From: Theobroma cacao
Taxonomy: Eukaryota; Streptophyta; Magnoliopsida; Malvales; Malvaceae
Direction: 5' to 3'
Length of the DNA stretch: 64,000 nucleotides
Assembly (NCBI RefSeq): GCF_000208745.1
Contig: NC_030853.1
Coordinates: 12,489,499-12,553,498 of the forward strand
The position numbers and the translations under genes are program-made. The notes below the pieces were generated by a model. The model was given only the letters and a program-made list of their open reading frames with translations, was not told the origin of the DNA and searched no databases. Positions 1 to 11,102 of this stretch are shown piece after piece; position 1 is the stretch's first letter, and each line of letters opens with the position of its first letter.

Positions 1-327
1 TTTTAAATGAAGATTTTAGACTTTTAAACTCATTTTGAATATGAATTATGTGTTTTGTACTTGTATATTACGTTTTAGCCAGTTTCAAAAATTTTGAGAA
101 AAAATGACCAAAATACCCCTGTGACGAAAATTTTATTTTGATTGTTTTTATCTAAAATAGTGTATATTCTATAAAAACTCGATATTTAACAACGATTTCT
201 CACAGGAAAGGAAAGAAACTGATATGTAAGTCCTTGCAGGGTTTCGGTTGGCATTCCGAATAATGAGTGTCAATCAGGGACGTCGTGGCGATTGCCATGG
301 GCCTGAGGGAGGTTCCGAGTCGTGACA
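1..327 (+). mobile_element. Family-B gypsy LTR, 3' end (cut by window edge)
   Basis: The last part of a long gypsy LTR on the plus strand. It ends in CGAGTCGTGACA, the same ending as the complete family-B LTRs at 35851-38720 and 39956-42756. The 'cttgcagggtttcggttgg' block and the 'gacgtcgtggcg' block before the end also match those copies. The start lies outside the window, so it cannot be said whether this is a solo LTR or part of a full element. Confidence 0.8.
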
Positions 328-1012
328 AGAGATCTTTCCAACCTGATTTTTCATTCTGTTTTGGTCGAGGATCGATTGACATTTAAGGAGAATGACTATA
401 GCTTCACAAATGTTTGAGTTTTGTGTGATCAATGCCTGAGGATCAACTACCTCCTTTAAAGGATGGACTATGGCTGTCTCGAATCATGTTTCCTTGCTTG
501 TTCTTGCCCATTTTGCTATAAGATCAATTGATGCTCTTCTAGGATCGATTGAAGCTTCGTTTCCTCAAGATTTCTTATTTTTTTGGCACTTCACCTTAGT
601 TATTTCATCCTTGCTACTTCCTTGTGATATAAAATCAAGTTAAGACATGTTTGCCCTTTGTTTCCTTGGCTGAATATTCAATGTTTGAAAGCTTTTGATT
701 TTTGCTAATGATGCATGGCTTTTCAAACTATTGTAGTATGATGTTAGGAGGATTAAAAATATATTTGAGACAATTCCAAATGCTTGTCATTAAACCAAGA
801 TATCATGCTATTTTTTCAAATCAAAACATAAGATATTTGTCATTCAATGCTAACAAAGCCATTTTATTATTCTTTGTGTTTTGCAATCTTGTATTCTAAC
901 ATGTCAAACGTAAATGAAATTTAGTACGTGAAGTTTACAAAATTCTCAATTATTTCTCTTGTATAAAATGGAACATAAATAAAGGAAAAATGAAAGATCC
1001 TTTTATTCAAAT
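328..1012. other. Unassigned non-coding DNA with GATCGATTGA-type motifs
   Basis: No gene is supported here. Short related motifs GATCGATTGA or GATCAATTGA recur near 368, 521 and 544, which resembles the private repeated palindromes of the LTR families elsewhere in the window. It may be a decayed LTR, but I find no ends or coding sequence. Confidence 0.3.
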
Positions 1013-1942
1013 GGGTAAATTACATGTTTGATATCCGAATTATAATCAAATTATTGATTTGGTATCTAAAATTTAAAAATTGATAATTAGATATTTAAAC
1101 TTTATGTTTATTAAACACTTTGTACCTTTGACTAACGATATTAGTCAAATGGGTAAGATGACAAAAAATAGTGAATAAGAATGTTTATATATATATATAT
1201 ATATAAAGAGAGGGAGAGAGAGAGGGAGGATCAACCGACATCAATTGGTTGTTCCGAGGTAGATTAAAGCTGATCTTACTAGTCTTAGGTAAATTGGTGC
1301 CATTTGCCTCATGTCAGCTAGATCAATCGTCGATCGATCCTCCCCTTCACCAATCCCACTCTCGTTTCTTGCTTTTCCCTTCCTTGCTTCTTTCTCTTTC
1401 CTTAACTCCCTACTCTTTGCTTTTTTTTTCCTTTCCATTTTCAATTTTTGAATGTTTTGGAGTTTTTTTTCCTTGTTATATTTTCTAGCTTTTATTTTTA
1501 AAGTTAAAATTAAAAAATAGGTTTTTTGTTTTGTCATTTTTAAATTTTATTTTTTAATTCAAAAATAAAAATTTAAGTAAAAGTAATTTTTTATCTTCTA
1601 TCTCTTTCATTTTTCAAAATTTATATTTCTTAATTTAAAAATTAAAAATTTTAAGTAAAATCATTTTTATCTTCTATTTTTTCTTCTTCCAAATCTTTTA
1701 TTTAGATTTCAAAATAATTTTTTAAAAAAATGAAAAATAAAAACGATATGATATTTTTAAACACATGACACATTTTATTGACTATTTTTTTCCGTGTCAC
1801 TCATTTGATTAGCATAGTTAGTCAGAAGTGCACACTATTTAACAAAAGTAAAATTTGAGTATTTAATTGAAAATTTTTAACTTTTAAATATTAAATGGAA
1901 AAATTTCTCTATAGTTTAGTCTGAAACAAAATGTGTAATTAA
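1013..1942. mobile_element. Non-autonomous inverted-repeat DNA element (MULE/MITE-like)
   Basis: The left end reads GGGTAAATTACATGTTTG and the right end, read on the minus strand, contains GTTAATTACACATTTTG. Both arms then continue for about 150 bp with matching text: a 'last value then TTAAATA' region, and 'actaacnatnnTAGTCAAATG' against its reverse complement near 1800. Possible 9-10 bp flanking duplications are TATTCAAAT on the left and TATTTCAAAT on the right. This end pattern is common in small plant MULE-type elements. The interior is AT-rich and non-coding. The duplication is imperfect, so the class is an inference. Confidence 0.5.
1186..1229. repeat. Compound microsatellite (TA)n(GA)n
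   Basis: A run of alternating TA is followed directly by GA/GGGA repeats inside the small DNA element. Confidence 0.9.
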
Positions 1943-3501
1943 CTCTTCTCTATTTCAAATAAATAGATCTATTTAGTCGGTTCTATTTTTTAATTTACTA
2001 AAAATGTATCATGACAGTTGTGTCATATTTCAATCTTCTTACTTTTAAATTATAAGTTATACAAATATATAAAAAAATTTTGAACCTTAAACACAAGTAA
2101 GAAAAATCTTTTCTGGTTGCATAAATATATCTGATCTCATTTTCAATGTTATGATACGAAAATATTAAAAGTAAAAAAGTTCAAAATGCAAGCATTAAGA
2201 GGTTTGTTTACAAACTAAGCCTATCTCTTTTGTCTAACATATTAGAGAGGCCTTGCATGGAAGCAGACCAAGAGACAAGGTTCAAGCTTCTAGATTGTGC
2301 TTGAAGCTCAACGTCAAAGCTAGAAGACACCCTACTGTTCTTCTTGAGAGTTGAAATCGCCTCTATCTTGAAGGGGAAAGTGTTTGTCACAACCCAAATC
2401 CCGAGCCATGATCAGTGCGAGGGCTCAATGGACATAGCCCACTAAGCCCAAGCAAGCCTAGCTATATTATCCTGCTCATTATTCCATCAAATTACTAAAG
2501 TCACATTTCATAATTTAGAATCCAGTTAATGCTATTCATTGCCAACTTATAATGGCATTACCAACTAATATACATGTGTTGTCTAAACATATGTCTTAAT
2601 AATTTACATTGGGTCTATCTATACACAACAAAAGAGTACTCGACTTCTAGCGGAGAGACTCTGATGAATGTATAGCTACTGAATGCCGAGACACCTACCA
2701 AGGGTCGAATATACGAAGACACTTCAACCTAGTTACCAACTGCCTCGTGATCTGAAAACATGAAGTTGAAAACGGTGAGTATAAACCCAATGAGTGAACA
2801 AGGAAGGGAACAAGCAACAATAAGGAAGGATTTAAAGATCATGATGCACTTATTTCAAAACAATGCAATTTAATTTAGTGCTTATCAAAACCCCTCAGGA
2901 AAACCCCAATTAATTAAATCACTTAATGTAAAGGGTCCATGCTCAACAAAAGATTTGAAGAATGAAAAATTTAATAACTTTCATGCAATTCATGGCAACG
3001 AGAATGCCTTTCCACTGTAGCGACATTTGACTTAAATTATCAATTGGTCGAGGGTTTCTTAGCTGGCCGAGGGTTTCTCACCAAACCCCTTATTTTTAAA
3101 CTTAATTTGTTTATTCCTTAATGTTGAAAGTCCATGCTCAACTATGGTACTAAAGAAGTGGAAAATAGCGTAGCAATCGATCAATATACTAAGCGAAACA
3201 GAAAGTTTTTCGCTACAGTGAGATTCAAGCCATAAAACACAAACTTTCTTGTTGCAGCGAGAACCATGTCTGGTGAAACCCTTAAAAACCTGAGAGTTTC
3301 TCGTTGCAGCGAGAAATAGGGCACCAGCAAAAATTCCCCATTTCCTCAAGAAAAGGCCACCCTGTTCACATGACAAATGCAACATGAAACACATATAAAT
3401 TCCCAAAGCTTAACATGTCAAATTTCACATGCATTTCAACCATATACATATTCATGAACTTTCCATGACACACATATCTATATATGTATATATATATATA
3501 T

Positions 3502-3776
3502 NNNNNNNNNNNNNNNNNNNNNNNNNNNNNNNNNNNNNNNNNNNNNNNNNNNNNNNNNNNNNNNNNNNNNNNNNNNNNNNNNNNNNNNNNNNNNNNNNNN
3601 NNNNNNNNNNNNNNNNNNNNNNNNNNNNNNNNNNNNNNNNNNNNNNNNNNNNNNNNNNNNNNNNNNNNNNNNNNNNNNNNNNNNNNNNNNNNNNNNNNNN
3701 NNNNNNNNNNNNNNNNNNNNNNNNNNNNNNNNNNNNNNNNNNNNNNNNNNNNNNNNNNNNNNNNNNNNNNNNNNNN
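3502..3776. other. Assembly gap (275 N)
   Basis: Unknown bases, next to a TATA microsatellite in the solo LTR. Open frames spanning it are artefacts. Confidence 0.99.
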
Positions 3777-4650
3777 GAAAGAAACACCCAATGCATATTA
3801 TATATATCATCATATTGTGATAACACATAAACCATTTATATAGCACATTTTCACAAGATAAAAACACTTCACCAAAGGCTTGTTCCCAAGGTACATTTTT
3901 AAAGAAAAGCTGGATAAAATCTTTCAAATGTTTGTACAATTACATTCACATTCCAAAAACAAATTTGAAATGCAAGTCCATTCATCGGTATTATTTGAGC
4001 CTTTAGCCGATCCTAACTTCCCTAATTGTCCAAATGGGATGATGGGGCTTCGTTGGAACCTATCATCACATTAGCATCACCAATTTGTCAATCCACATAC
4101 TTATAAAGTTTAAAGCTTTCTCTTAGCTAGCTTCCAATTGCCATTTAAATGGCTATCTATTTTCACTACCCTAATCACTCTAAAATGAGTGGATAACCTC
4201 AACTACAAGCATTCACAATTCCCTAAAATATCTACCAGCACATGTTATCCATAATTTTTGCAATTAAAATAAATCATACTTATAGGTATATATTTATGAA
4301 AATTTTTAAAATTGACACCCCCTACTCACCTTGGTAGCTTGAAACTTTGAAATTCTTTCCAATAAATTTTCCAAGCTATTATGGGAGCTTTCTCTCTCTT
4401 TCTCTCTAAACACCTAGCTAGTGAGAGAAAGTATGAAAGTGGGATTTTTTAAGGGTTTTAAAATGAGAAAGTGAAAGAGCACAAGGATTTCATGAAAAAA
4501 TGCACCGAGGCATGAAAATTAGAGCTAGAGAGAGAAAGTTATGGAAGCTTGAAGAGGACTTTCATGGAGGATGAAGAAACGTGAGAGGGAAGAAGGAAGA
4601 AGAAGAAGAAGAAAAGCTGCTGGAGAATGAGGAAGCTATTGGAAGAAAGA

Positions 4651-4660
4651 TATTTATAGC
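4651..4660 (-). promoter_or_regulatory. LTR TATA box
   Basis: On the minus strand GCTATAAATATC, about 395 bp from the LTR start. The same motif lies at the same place in the other family-A LTRs, so it is the likely pol II core promoter. Confidence 0.6.
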
Positions 4661-5054
4661 TCATACTTATCCAACTCCCCTTGAAATTATGAAAATGCCC
4701 TTTAGCAAGTTAACTTGTTCTTTTTCAATCCTTTGTGTAATTTTTTTATTCTTTTAACACTAGGACAAGGTCCATAATGATCTAAACTACTCGGGTTTAT
4801 GAAAACTTAAAATTTTGACTCGATGTGCAAAATGACCATTTTGCCCCTATTATGAAAATTATCGAAACTTCTAGTTTTCTTCTTGTTTTCATCATTACAC
4901 ATTATTTATTTGGTCTTATGCCTATTTAGACCTTAAAATATCATAAAACCTTCTTCTGGGAGCTTTTTAGAGGAAATGACGAAACTACCACTAGCTTGTG
5001 TTATTGCGTCTATGCGTAGTTATGAGCCTATAGGGGTTGAGGTCTCACAGTGTT

Positions 5055-5914
5055 AATGGGTCCTCCTCTCACAGCTTCTGAAAAGACAAAAGGCTAATGT
5101 GGAGATCTTCTTTGATTAATGAATCATGCTTCCGGAGATTGACATGTTGTACTTAAATACACCTTCTAACAACTTCTAACTTTATTGACTTTTGCATAGA
5201 AGTTACGGAGGTCAAACCACCCCTTACATAAACACAAACTCTGACACTACATAATTAGTATAAGACAAATTTGAACTATCCTTTTATGATTGAAATCTGG
5301 AGACAGTCCTTCAAATTGCCTTCACAAGCTTTGTAAAGGTTTTTTGTGTCCATACCCCACCTTTGAGTTTACAAAGTGTTGAATTTGCGTGGAGTGAAAT
5401 TGTTATTATTGAGACAACTATTGTGGAAATGGCCAGGCAATTGCAAGACAACCCGAATTAACTAGTGCATTGGTGAAGTTATGAGTTTGATTAGGATTTG
5501 GTTTATCTTCTAATTAATTAAACCAAGAAGGAAAGTCCACTACCCTTAAATAAATAAAATATGGTAATTTAAAGCTTCTAAGATGGAGATTGGACAATTA
5601 AACATTGTAGATTTTGCTAGCTTTCTCTATTATGTATAAAAGGATAAGTTCAAAATGTCTCAAAGCTTATTGTCACCATTAATGTTTAGGTTTAGCATTT
5701 AAATACCTACAAGCTCTTTAGGACAAGGGTTAAGTTTACTCTATCATTTGGATAAGGTTTCGCTTTCATAAAAAGATTCCTACTTTACATGCACCATACA
5801 AGCAAATCCTACCAATTAAGCTTCACTAATGTTGGATAATTTGCATTTTACCATTTAACAGCACACTTCGAATGAGAGTTTTTGTAAGTGTAATCTTCCC
5901 AGGTGGGTTTATAT
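5055..5914. other. No gene seen; host DNA between two elements
   Basis: AT-rich sequence with scattered stops in all frames. It is probably intron or flank of the broken gene to its left, but I can support nothing in it. Confidence 0.4.
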
Positions 5915-6483
5915 TGTTGAGAGAATTACTTACCTAAACATGTTGAAATTCCTTGTTACAAATCAAAGAATTTTTAAAGGAAAGGAATGATCAAAGAACA
6001 GGGAGAATAACATTTGGAAAACATAGGGAGAGCACACACAAAAACTCAGACCCTTCTCATTATCATCATTTCATCTTCTATACATCACACTTAACAATGA
6101 AGGAAATGGAAAATTAGCAACGTTACTGAGCCTTGAAAACGTAAAACTAATTTGGTGGGCTATGCATTGAAATCTATGTATTGGTTTTAGTGCCAAGCAA
6201 TGGCTACAAAGGACACTTGGCTTAACAGCTACATAGAAACATCAAAACGACACACTAAAGTAGTGTTTAAGTAGAAATAACGAAAAAGACATAGGCTCAA
6301 GTCATGTTGCATAAAACAGTAAAGTTAACTAAATAAAACGACATTCAAGCTTAGCGTATCATCAGTTAGAGTATGGAATGACATCGTACTGTTCAACCTC
6401 TTTTTTCTTCGTCATGCTTCAACCTTTGAATCTTCCCGCCAAGCTTGCCTCTTCAATCTGCAGATTTGTGATCATCTCTCAAC
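5915..6483 (-). mobile_element. Copia element 1, 3' LTR
   Basis: Bounded by TGTTGAGAG at 5915 and CTCTCAACA at 6483, perfect inverted ends. On the minus strand it is preceded by a purine tract (AAGGGGGTC, 6484-6492), the normal place of the polypurine primer. Its right two-thirds match the remnant at 25826-26168. The left flank TATAT does not match the right flank of the other LTR, so one end has been rearranged. Confidence 0.85.
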
Positions 6484-6545
6484 AGACCCCCTTGATCACT
6501 AATCTGGTAAACACCTAAACATGACCTTAGGAACTCAAAACTATC

Positions 6546-8350
6546 TCAGCACAAACTCTTGGTTAAAATATCAACAAATTGTTGATCAGTTTGACAATAA
6601 TGAATGTCAACTTTATGATCCTTCATTGCTTCTTTTAAGGTGTGGTACTTGACCCTAATGTGCTTAGTGCAACCATGCTGCACAAGATTCTTTGCAATAG
6701 CTATAGCTAATTTGTTGTCAACATTAAGCATAGTGCCTTTATTCTGTGGAAACGCTAAGTCTGATAGTATCTTTTTAAGCCATTGAATGTGATTTTTAGC
6801 TACTGAAATAGCTATGTACTCAACTTCAGTTGAAGACTGAGCTACTACTTCTTGGTTTTTTGAATTCCAAGAAAACATGCCACTTCCAAATGAAAAACAA
6901 AATCTTTCAATACTCTTTGAGTCATCTAGTGACCCTACCCAATCACTGTCTGTGTACCCTTGAAGCTCCCCACTATTTGACTTACAAAACTTGATTCCAT
7001 AGTTCATTGTACCTTTGACATCCCTTAAAACTCTCTTAACTACTCTAATGTGTAATTTAGATGGGGACTGCATAAATCTTGATAGCAAGCTAGTTGAAAA
7101 CATAATAGAAGGTCTAATAGTTGATAGATACAGTACAGATCCTATCATGCTTTTATAAACTTGACCATTTTCCTTTTCTACATCATCATGTTCAGTCAAC
7201 TTATCTCTAAAAGATAATGGTGTATGAATTGGTTTGCAGGATTCAATCTTGAATTTCTTCAATAAGTCTTTGGTATACTTAGATTGGTGAACTACAATTT
7301 AGTCATCAGTTTGAATGATCTCCATACCAAGAAAGTAACTCATGAACCCCAAATTAGTCATTTCAAATTCAATCATCATCTCAGCTTTAAATTTCTTCAA
7401 AAATTCAGCATCAGGTCCTATTATCATAAAGTCATCCACATATACAACTACAACAAGCATAACTGAGCTGTTAGACTTTTTCACAAAAAAATAGGTTCTG
7501 TTATACTTTTGATCAGGCCTTAAGTTCTAAAATAATAATCTATTCTCTCATACCAGGCCCTAGGGGCTTGTTTTAATCCATATAGTGCTTTAATAAGCTT
7601 ATAAACTTTACCTTTAGAACCTTGCTCTACATAGCCTTCTAGTTGCTCAATATAAATGTCTTTTGTTAAAACTTCATTTAGAAAAGCAGATTTCATATCC
7701 AGATGATCAATTCTCCAACCTTCCCTTGCTAACAATGCTATTAGCAACCTGATGGTGTCATGTCTAGCCATATGTGAAAATGTCTCAAAATAATCAATCC
7801 CATAGGTTTGGGCATAGCCCTTCACCACTAATCTAGCTTTAAGTTTGTTTACAAAACCATATGGATTAAGCTTGGTTCTAAAAATCCATTTTACCCCAAT
7901 AACTAGATGATCACTTAGTCTACCAACTAAGTACCAAGTTCCATTTTTCTTAATCATATTTATCTTAGTATTAATGGTTGCTTTCCAGTTTTCATCTACA
8001 CGTGCTTCCCCATAGTAGATAGGATCTACAATTGGCACATTTCACCTATTATATATATCCTGAAGAGTTCTAGTACCCCTCACAGCTTGTGATTCATCTT
8101 CAATATCTGTTTCCTCATCAGATTCACTTTGTACTATGTTTGGAATTAGATTCAAATCACCAAGTTGTTCAATTGCAGATTTATCCGAATTCCACCTTGA
8201 GTGTTTATCAAACCTTGTATCCCTACTGAATAAAATCTTTTTAGTTTCCACATTGTACAACTTCTACCCTTTAATAACAACATTGTAGCCAATCAAGATA
8301 GTTACAACACTCTTGTCATCCAGCTTGGAACTCTTCTCATCAAGTACCTT
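6546..8350 (-). pseudogene. Copia element 1 pol: integrase end, reverse transcriptase, RNase H (broken)
   Basis: Minus-strand fragments of a Ty1/copia polyprotein. 8260-8042 is the acidic linker after integrase. 8038-7520 is the start of reverse transcriptase with the family blocks KWIFRTKLN, DMKSAFLNEVL and LYGLKQAPRAWYER. 7484-7299 has the catalytic YVDD. 7262-6546 is the RNase H part with the VAQSSTEVEYIA-type and KHIRVKYH blocks. Stops and small frame changes separate the pieces, for example near 8041, 7519 and 7285. The upstream integrase part lies at 23866-24728, on the far side of the gypsy insertion, with the duplication ACCTT marking the cut. It is an inactive relic. Confidence 0.9.
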
Positions 8351-11002
8351 TGTCACAACCCAAATTTCGGGCTATGACTGGCGTATGGGCCTAATGGGCA
8401 TAGCCCACTAAGCCCAAGCAAGCCTATTTATGCAATCCTGATCATTAATCCCAACCATCATTTCTAAAACCACATATTGCAATTCTCAATTATAAATATT
8501 TCAGTAACGTTTTATAACAATCCAATGTTCACATTTGTATTATGCTAACATAGTATCACTCATTTGCCACCTTACAGTGGCATCAGTAATCAAATATACA
8601 TATTTCATTTTTAACATGAATCGTAGTGGTCTTCATTACTTATACATGTACACAAGCATAAGACTCTTGACCGTCAGCGGAGTGACCGTGGGTGAAGGTA
8701 CAGCTACTAAGATGCCATAGTACCTACCAAGAGGATGAGCATACATGGACACTCAATCTAAGTCCCAACTGTCTTCCAAATCTGAAAACATGAAGTTTAA
8801 AAATGTGAGTACAAAACTTAGTGAGTGAACATAAGAAGGGAACATGCAATCGATAGAAGGAATTTTGAAATCATGATGCACTTGTTTCAAAAACAATGCA
8901 ATTGATTTAATTTCTTACTAAAAACCCCTCATTTCAAACTTTGATCAATAACCTTATAGTGTTGCAAAAACCCATGATCAATCCATAAAGTTAAATGGGT
9001 GAAAAATAGGTCAAAATTAAGCAAGGTAGCAAGCATGGCAGCAAGTTTCTCGCTGTAGTGAGAAACAGTCTTAGTTTGTATATGTTTTAGTTTTTCAATC
9101 ATATTTCCCACTAAAGAAGTCCAATTGACCTGATTTTTAAACCATTAGAAAGCTACGAGGCAGGGCTAAAACTTTTATATTACCAATTTTACCAGTTTGG
9201 ACGAGAAAGTGGTCAAAATCTTCATCGAAGTGAAAGCACTGCACCAGAACCTGAGAGTTTCTCACTGCAACGAGAATCAGGCAGTGTGACCCCCAAAACC
9301 CTAGAGTTTCTTACTGTAGTGAAAATGAATCTCGCTGCAGCGAGAAACAGAGCATTTTTATTAAAATGAGTCTTATTACATCAAAAGCCATTTTCTTGTT
9401 GACATGAAAAGCAATTTGGGAGCAATTAACAATGCCAACACACAACACAATCATAATTTTTTTCATAAACTTTCTATAACATTTAAATATATTTGCATAT
9501 ACATACATCATCATGCATACAATCCTGCCACACTTAGCTCATGTGCATCTCCCCATATCGTGCACAAGCAATATCATCATCCACACTCCCATACCCCATC
9601 ATCACCGGCATGTGCATCCCCTCACATCATGCACACGCACGGTTATAATTATCACACAATATCAACTATCAATGCACAACATATATATATATATATACCA
9701 ACATAATGTAGTGGTACATGAATCCATAACAGCCACATGTCACAACATAAAGACAATTTATCAAGGGCTTGTTCCTTTGCATAATTTAATGAAAAGCCAA
9801 ATAAAATCATTTAAATGTTTCATCCCAACACATATGTATTTTCCAAAAACACTTTGATGCAAGTTCACTCACCGATATTTGTTGAATCTTTAATTGACTC
9901 TAACTTTGATTATTGCTTTAAATGGACATGTGAGGCCTCATTGGAACCTATTGTCGCACACAACATCACAACCAACCCAAATTGGCATTAATATAATTCC
10001 AAAAGCTCTTTCCTAAATCAAGTTCCACTAGTTATTCCTAACTAGCTTCCAATTGCCATTAAATGGCTATCTATTCTTTCTACTCTAGTAACTATAGAAA
10101 TAAATAAACAAACCTCAATAATAAAACAACTCACAACTCCAATTACTAGCCATTATCAACAACCTAAAATCAATCCTCATTCATTACTCACCTTGGTGGA
10201 TTTGTAGTTGAATTCCTTCTGAAGAATACTCAAGCTATCATGGAAAGTCTTTTTCTTTTTCTCTCTCTAAAATTTCCAACTAGTGAGAGAAAGTACTGAA
10301 CAAAGACTTTTTAAAGGTTTAAGGTGAGAGAGTGAAAGAAAACAAAAGGTTCCATGAAGAAGTGCTCAAAAGTATGAAAATTGAAGCTAGAGAGAGAAAG
10401 TTATGGAAGCTTTATGGGAGGCTCCCATGGAGATGAAAAAACGTGAGATGGGAAGGAAGAAGAAATGGCTGGAAGCTGCTGGAAATTGCTAGAGCTTTAG
10501 ATATTTATATATAAAGTTTATCCATTTCTCACTTAAATTACCAAAATATCCTTAACATGGTGACTTTGTCTTCTTCTCATCCTTTGTGCAACCTTTTACT
10601 CTTTTGACACAGGGCAAGGTCCATAATAGTCTAGAAATACTCGGGTTCATGAAAACATAAAAATTTATACCCGAGATGCAAAATGACCATTTTACCCCTA
10701 CCGTGGAAATTATCATTATTTTTATCTTCTTCATTTATTTACCATCATAAACATCATTTATTCATTCCTTAGGCCTATTTAGACCTTAATAGCATAAAAA
10801 AAAAATCCACTCGTAGGAGCTCACCAAGAGAAATTAGAAAATTACCCTTAGTCCGCATTATCGCTTATACTTCTAGTTATGTGTCTATGGATATCGAGAT
10901 TTCACAGGTTCACTTCTAAATTACCCTTTTTAACTCAATAATTAACCTCAATTGGCATTTGTAAACTTTATTAGCCACCGTATCAAAATATGGGGTACTA
11001 CA
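8351..11002 (-). mobile_element. Family-A gypsy 3' LTR (2652 bp)
   Basis: On the minus strand it runs TGTAGTACCCCA to GGGTTGTGACA. It differs from the GGTCTCACA-ended copies by about 100 extra bases at its start (10905-11002). It carries CTGCAG-centred palindromes near 9050, 9260, 9310 and 9335, a CCCCACATCG/GTGCAC minisatellite near 9540-9640, a CT/GA hairpin near 10255-10290, and splice-like sites (donor at 9872, acceptor at 8782, minus strand). Confidence 0.9.
10501..10510 (-). promoter_or_regulatory. LTR TATA box
   Basis: TATATAAATAT on the minus strand, about 500 bp from the LTR start; the longer distance reflects this subtype's longer U3. Confidence 0.55.
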
Positions 11003-11102
11003 ATCTCCCCATCTTAAAATGAATTCGTCCTCGAATTCAAATCGGCGTAGGGTGAATAATCAAAGCTCTAAAGTTCTACCACATCACTTTCGTCGGGCAT
11101 TC
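11003..11102 (-). pseudogene. Tail of gypsy internal region with polypurine tract
   Basis: On the minus strand the frame ends with a FEFEDEFILRWGD-like tail followed directly by GGGGAGAT and the LTR. In chromoviruses this conserved block sits after the integrase. Only about 100 bp remain before the nested solo LTR. Confidence 0.6.

Larger units (their letters stand above)
2385..5049 (-). mobile_element. Solo LTR, family-A gypsy (Tekay-like), duplication GTGTT
   Basis: Starts TGTCACAACCC and ends GGTCTCACA as given, so on the minus strand it reads TGTGAGACC to GGGTTGTGACA, the TG...CA ends of a long chromovirus-type LTR. GTGTT precedes it (2380-2384) and follows it (5050-5054), a perfect 5-bp duplication. 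With no internal region this is a solo LTR left by LTR-LTR recombination. It contains the family signature palindromes (around 3200-3320), a CT/GA hairpin near 4390-4435 and a TATA box near 4655. The gap 3502-3776 lies in an AT microsatellite within it. Confidence 0.9.
2208..5077 (-). pseudogene. Last exon of an unidentified gene, split by a solo LTR
   Basis: On the minus strand an open frame of about 66 codons runs from a good acceptor (TTTTCAG before 5077), through the target duplication at 5050-5054, and on from 2384 to a TAA at 2208-2210. Removing the solo LTR 2385-5049 and one duplication copy restores the frame, so the LTR landed inside an existing exon. The tail ends in MLDKRDRLSL and is rich in serine, leucine and charged residues. 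I do not recognise the family and see no upstream exon in 5090-5914. It could be a truncated host gene or a captured fragment. Even a spliced transcript would now carry 2.7 kb of LTR. Confidence 0.4.

Noticed and set aside
3366..3939. Several open frames across the run of N
   Set aside because: They exist only because N is read as open; the flanks are an AT microsatellite.
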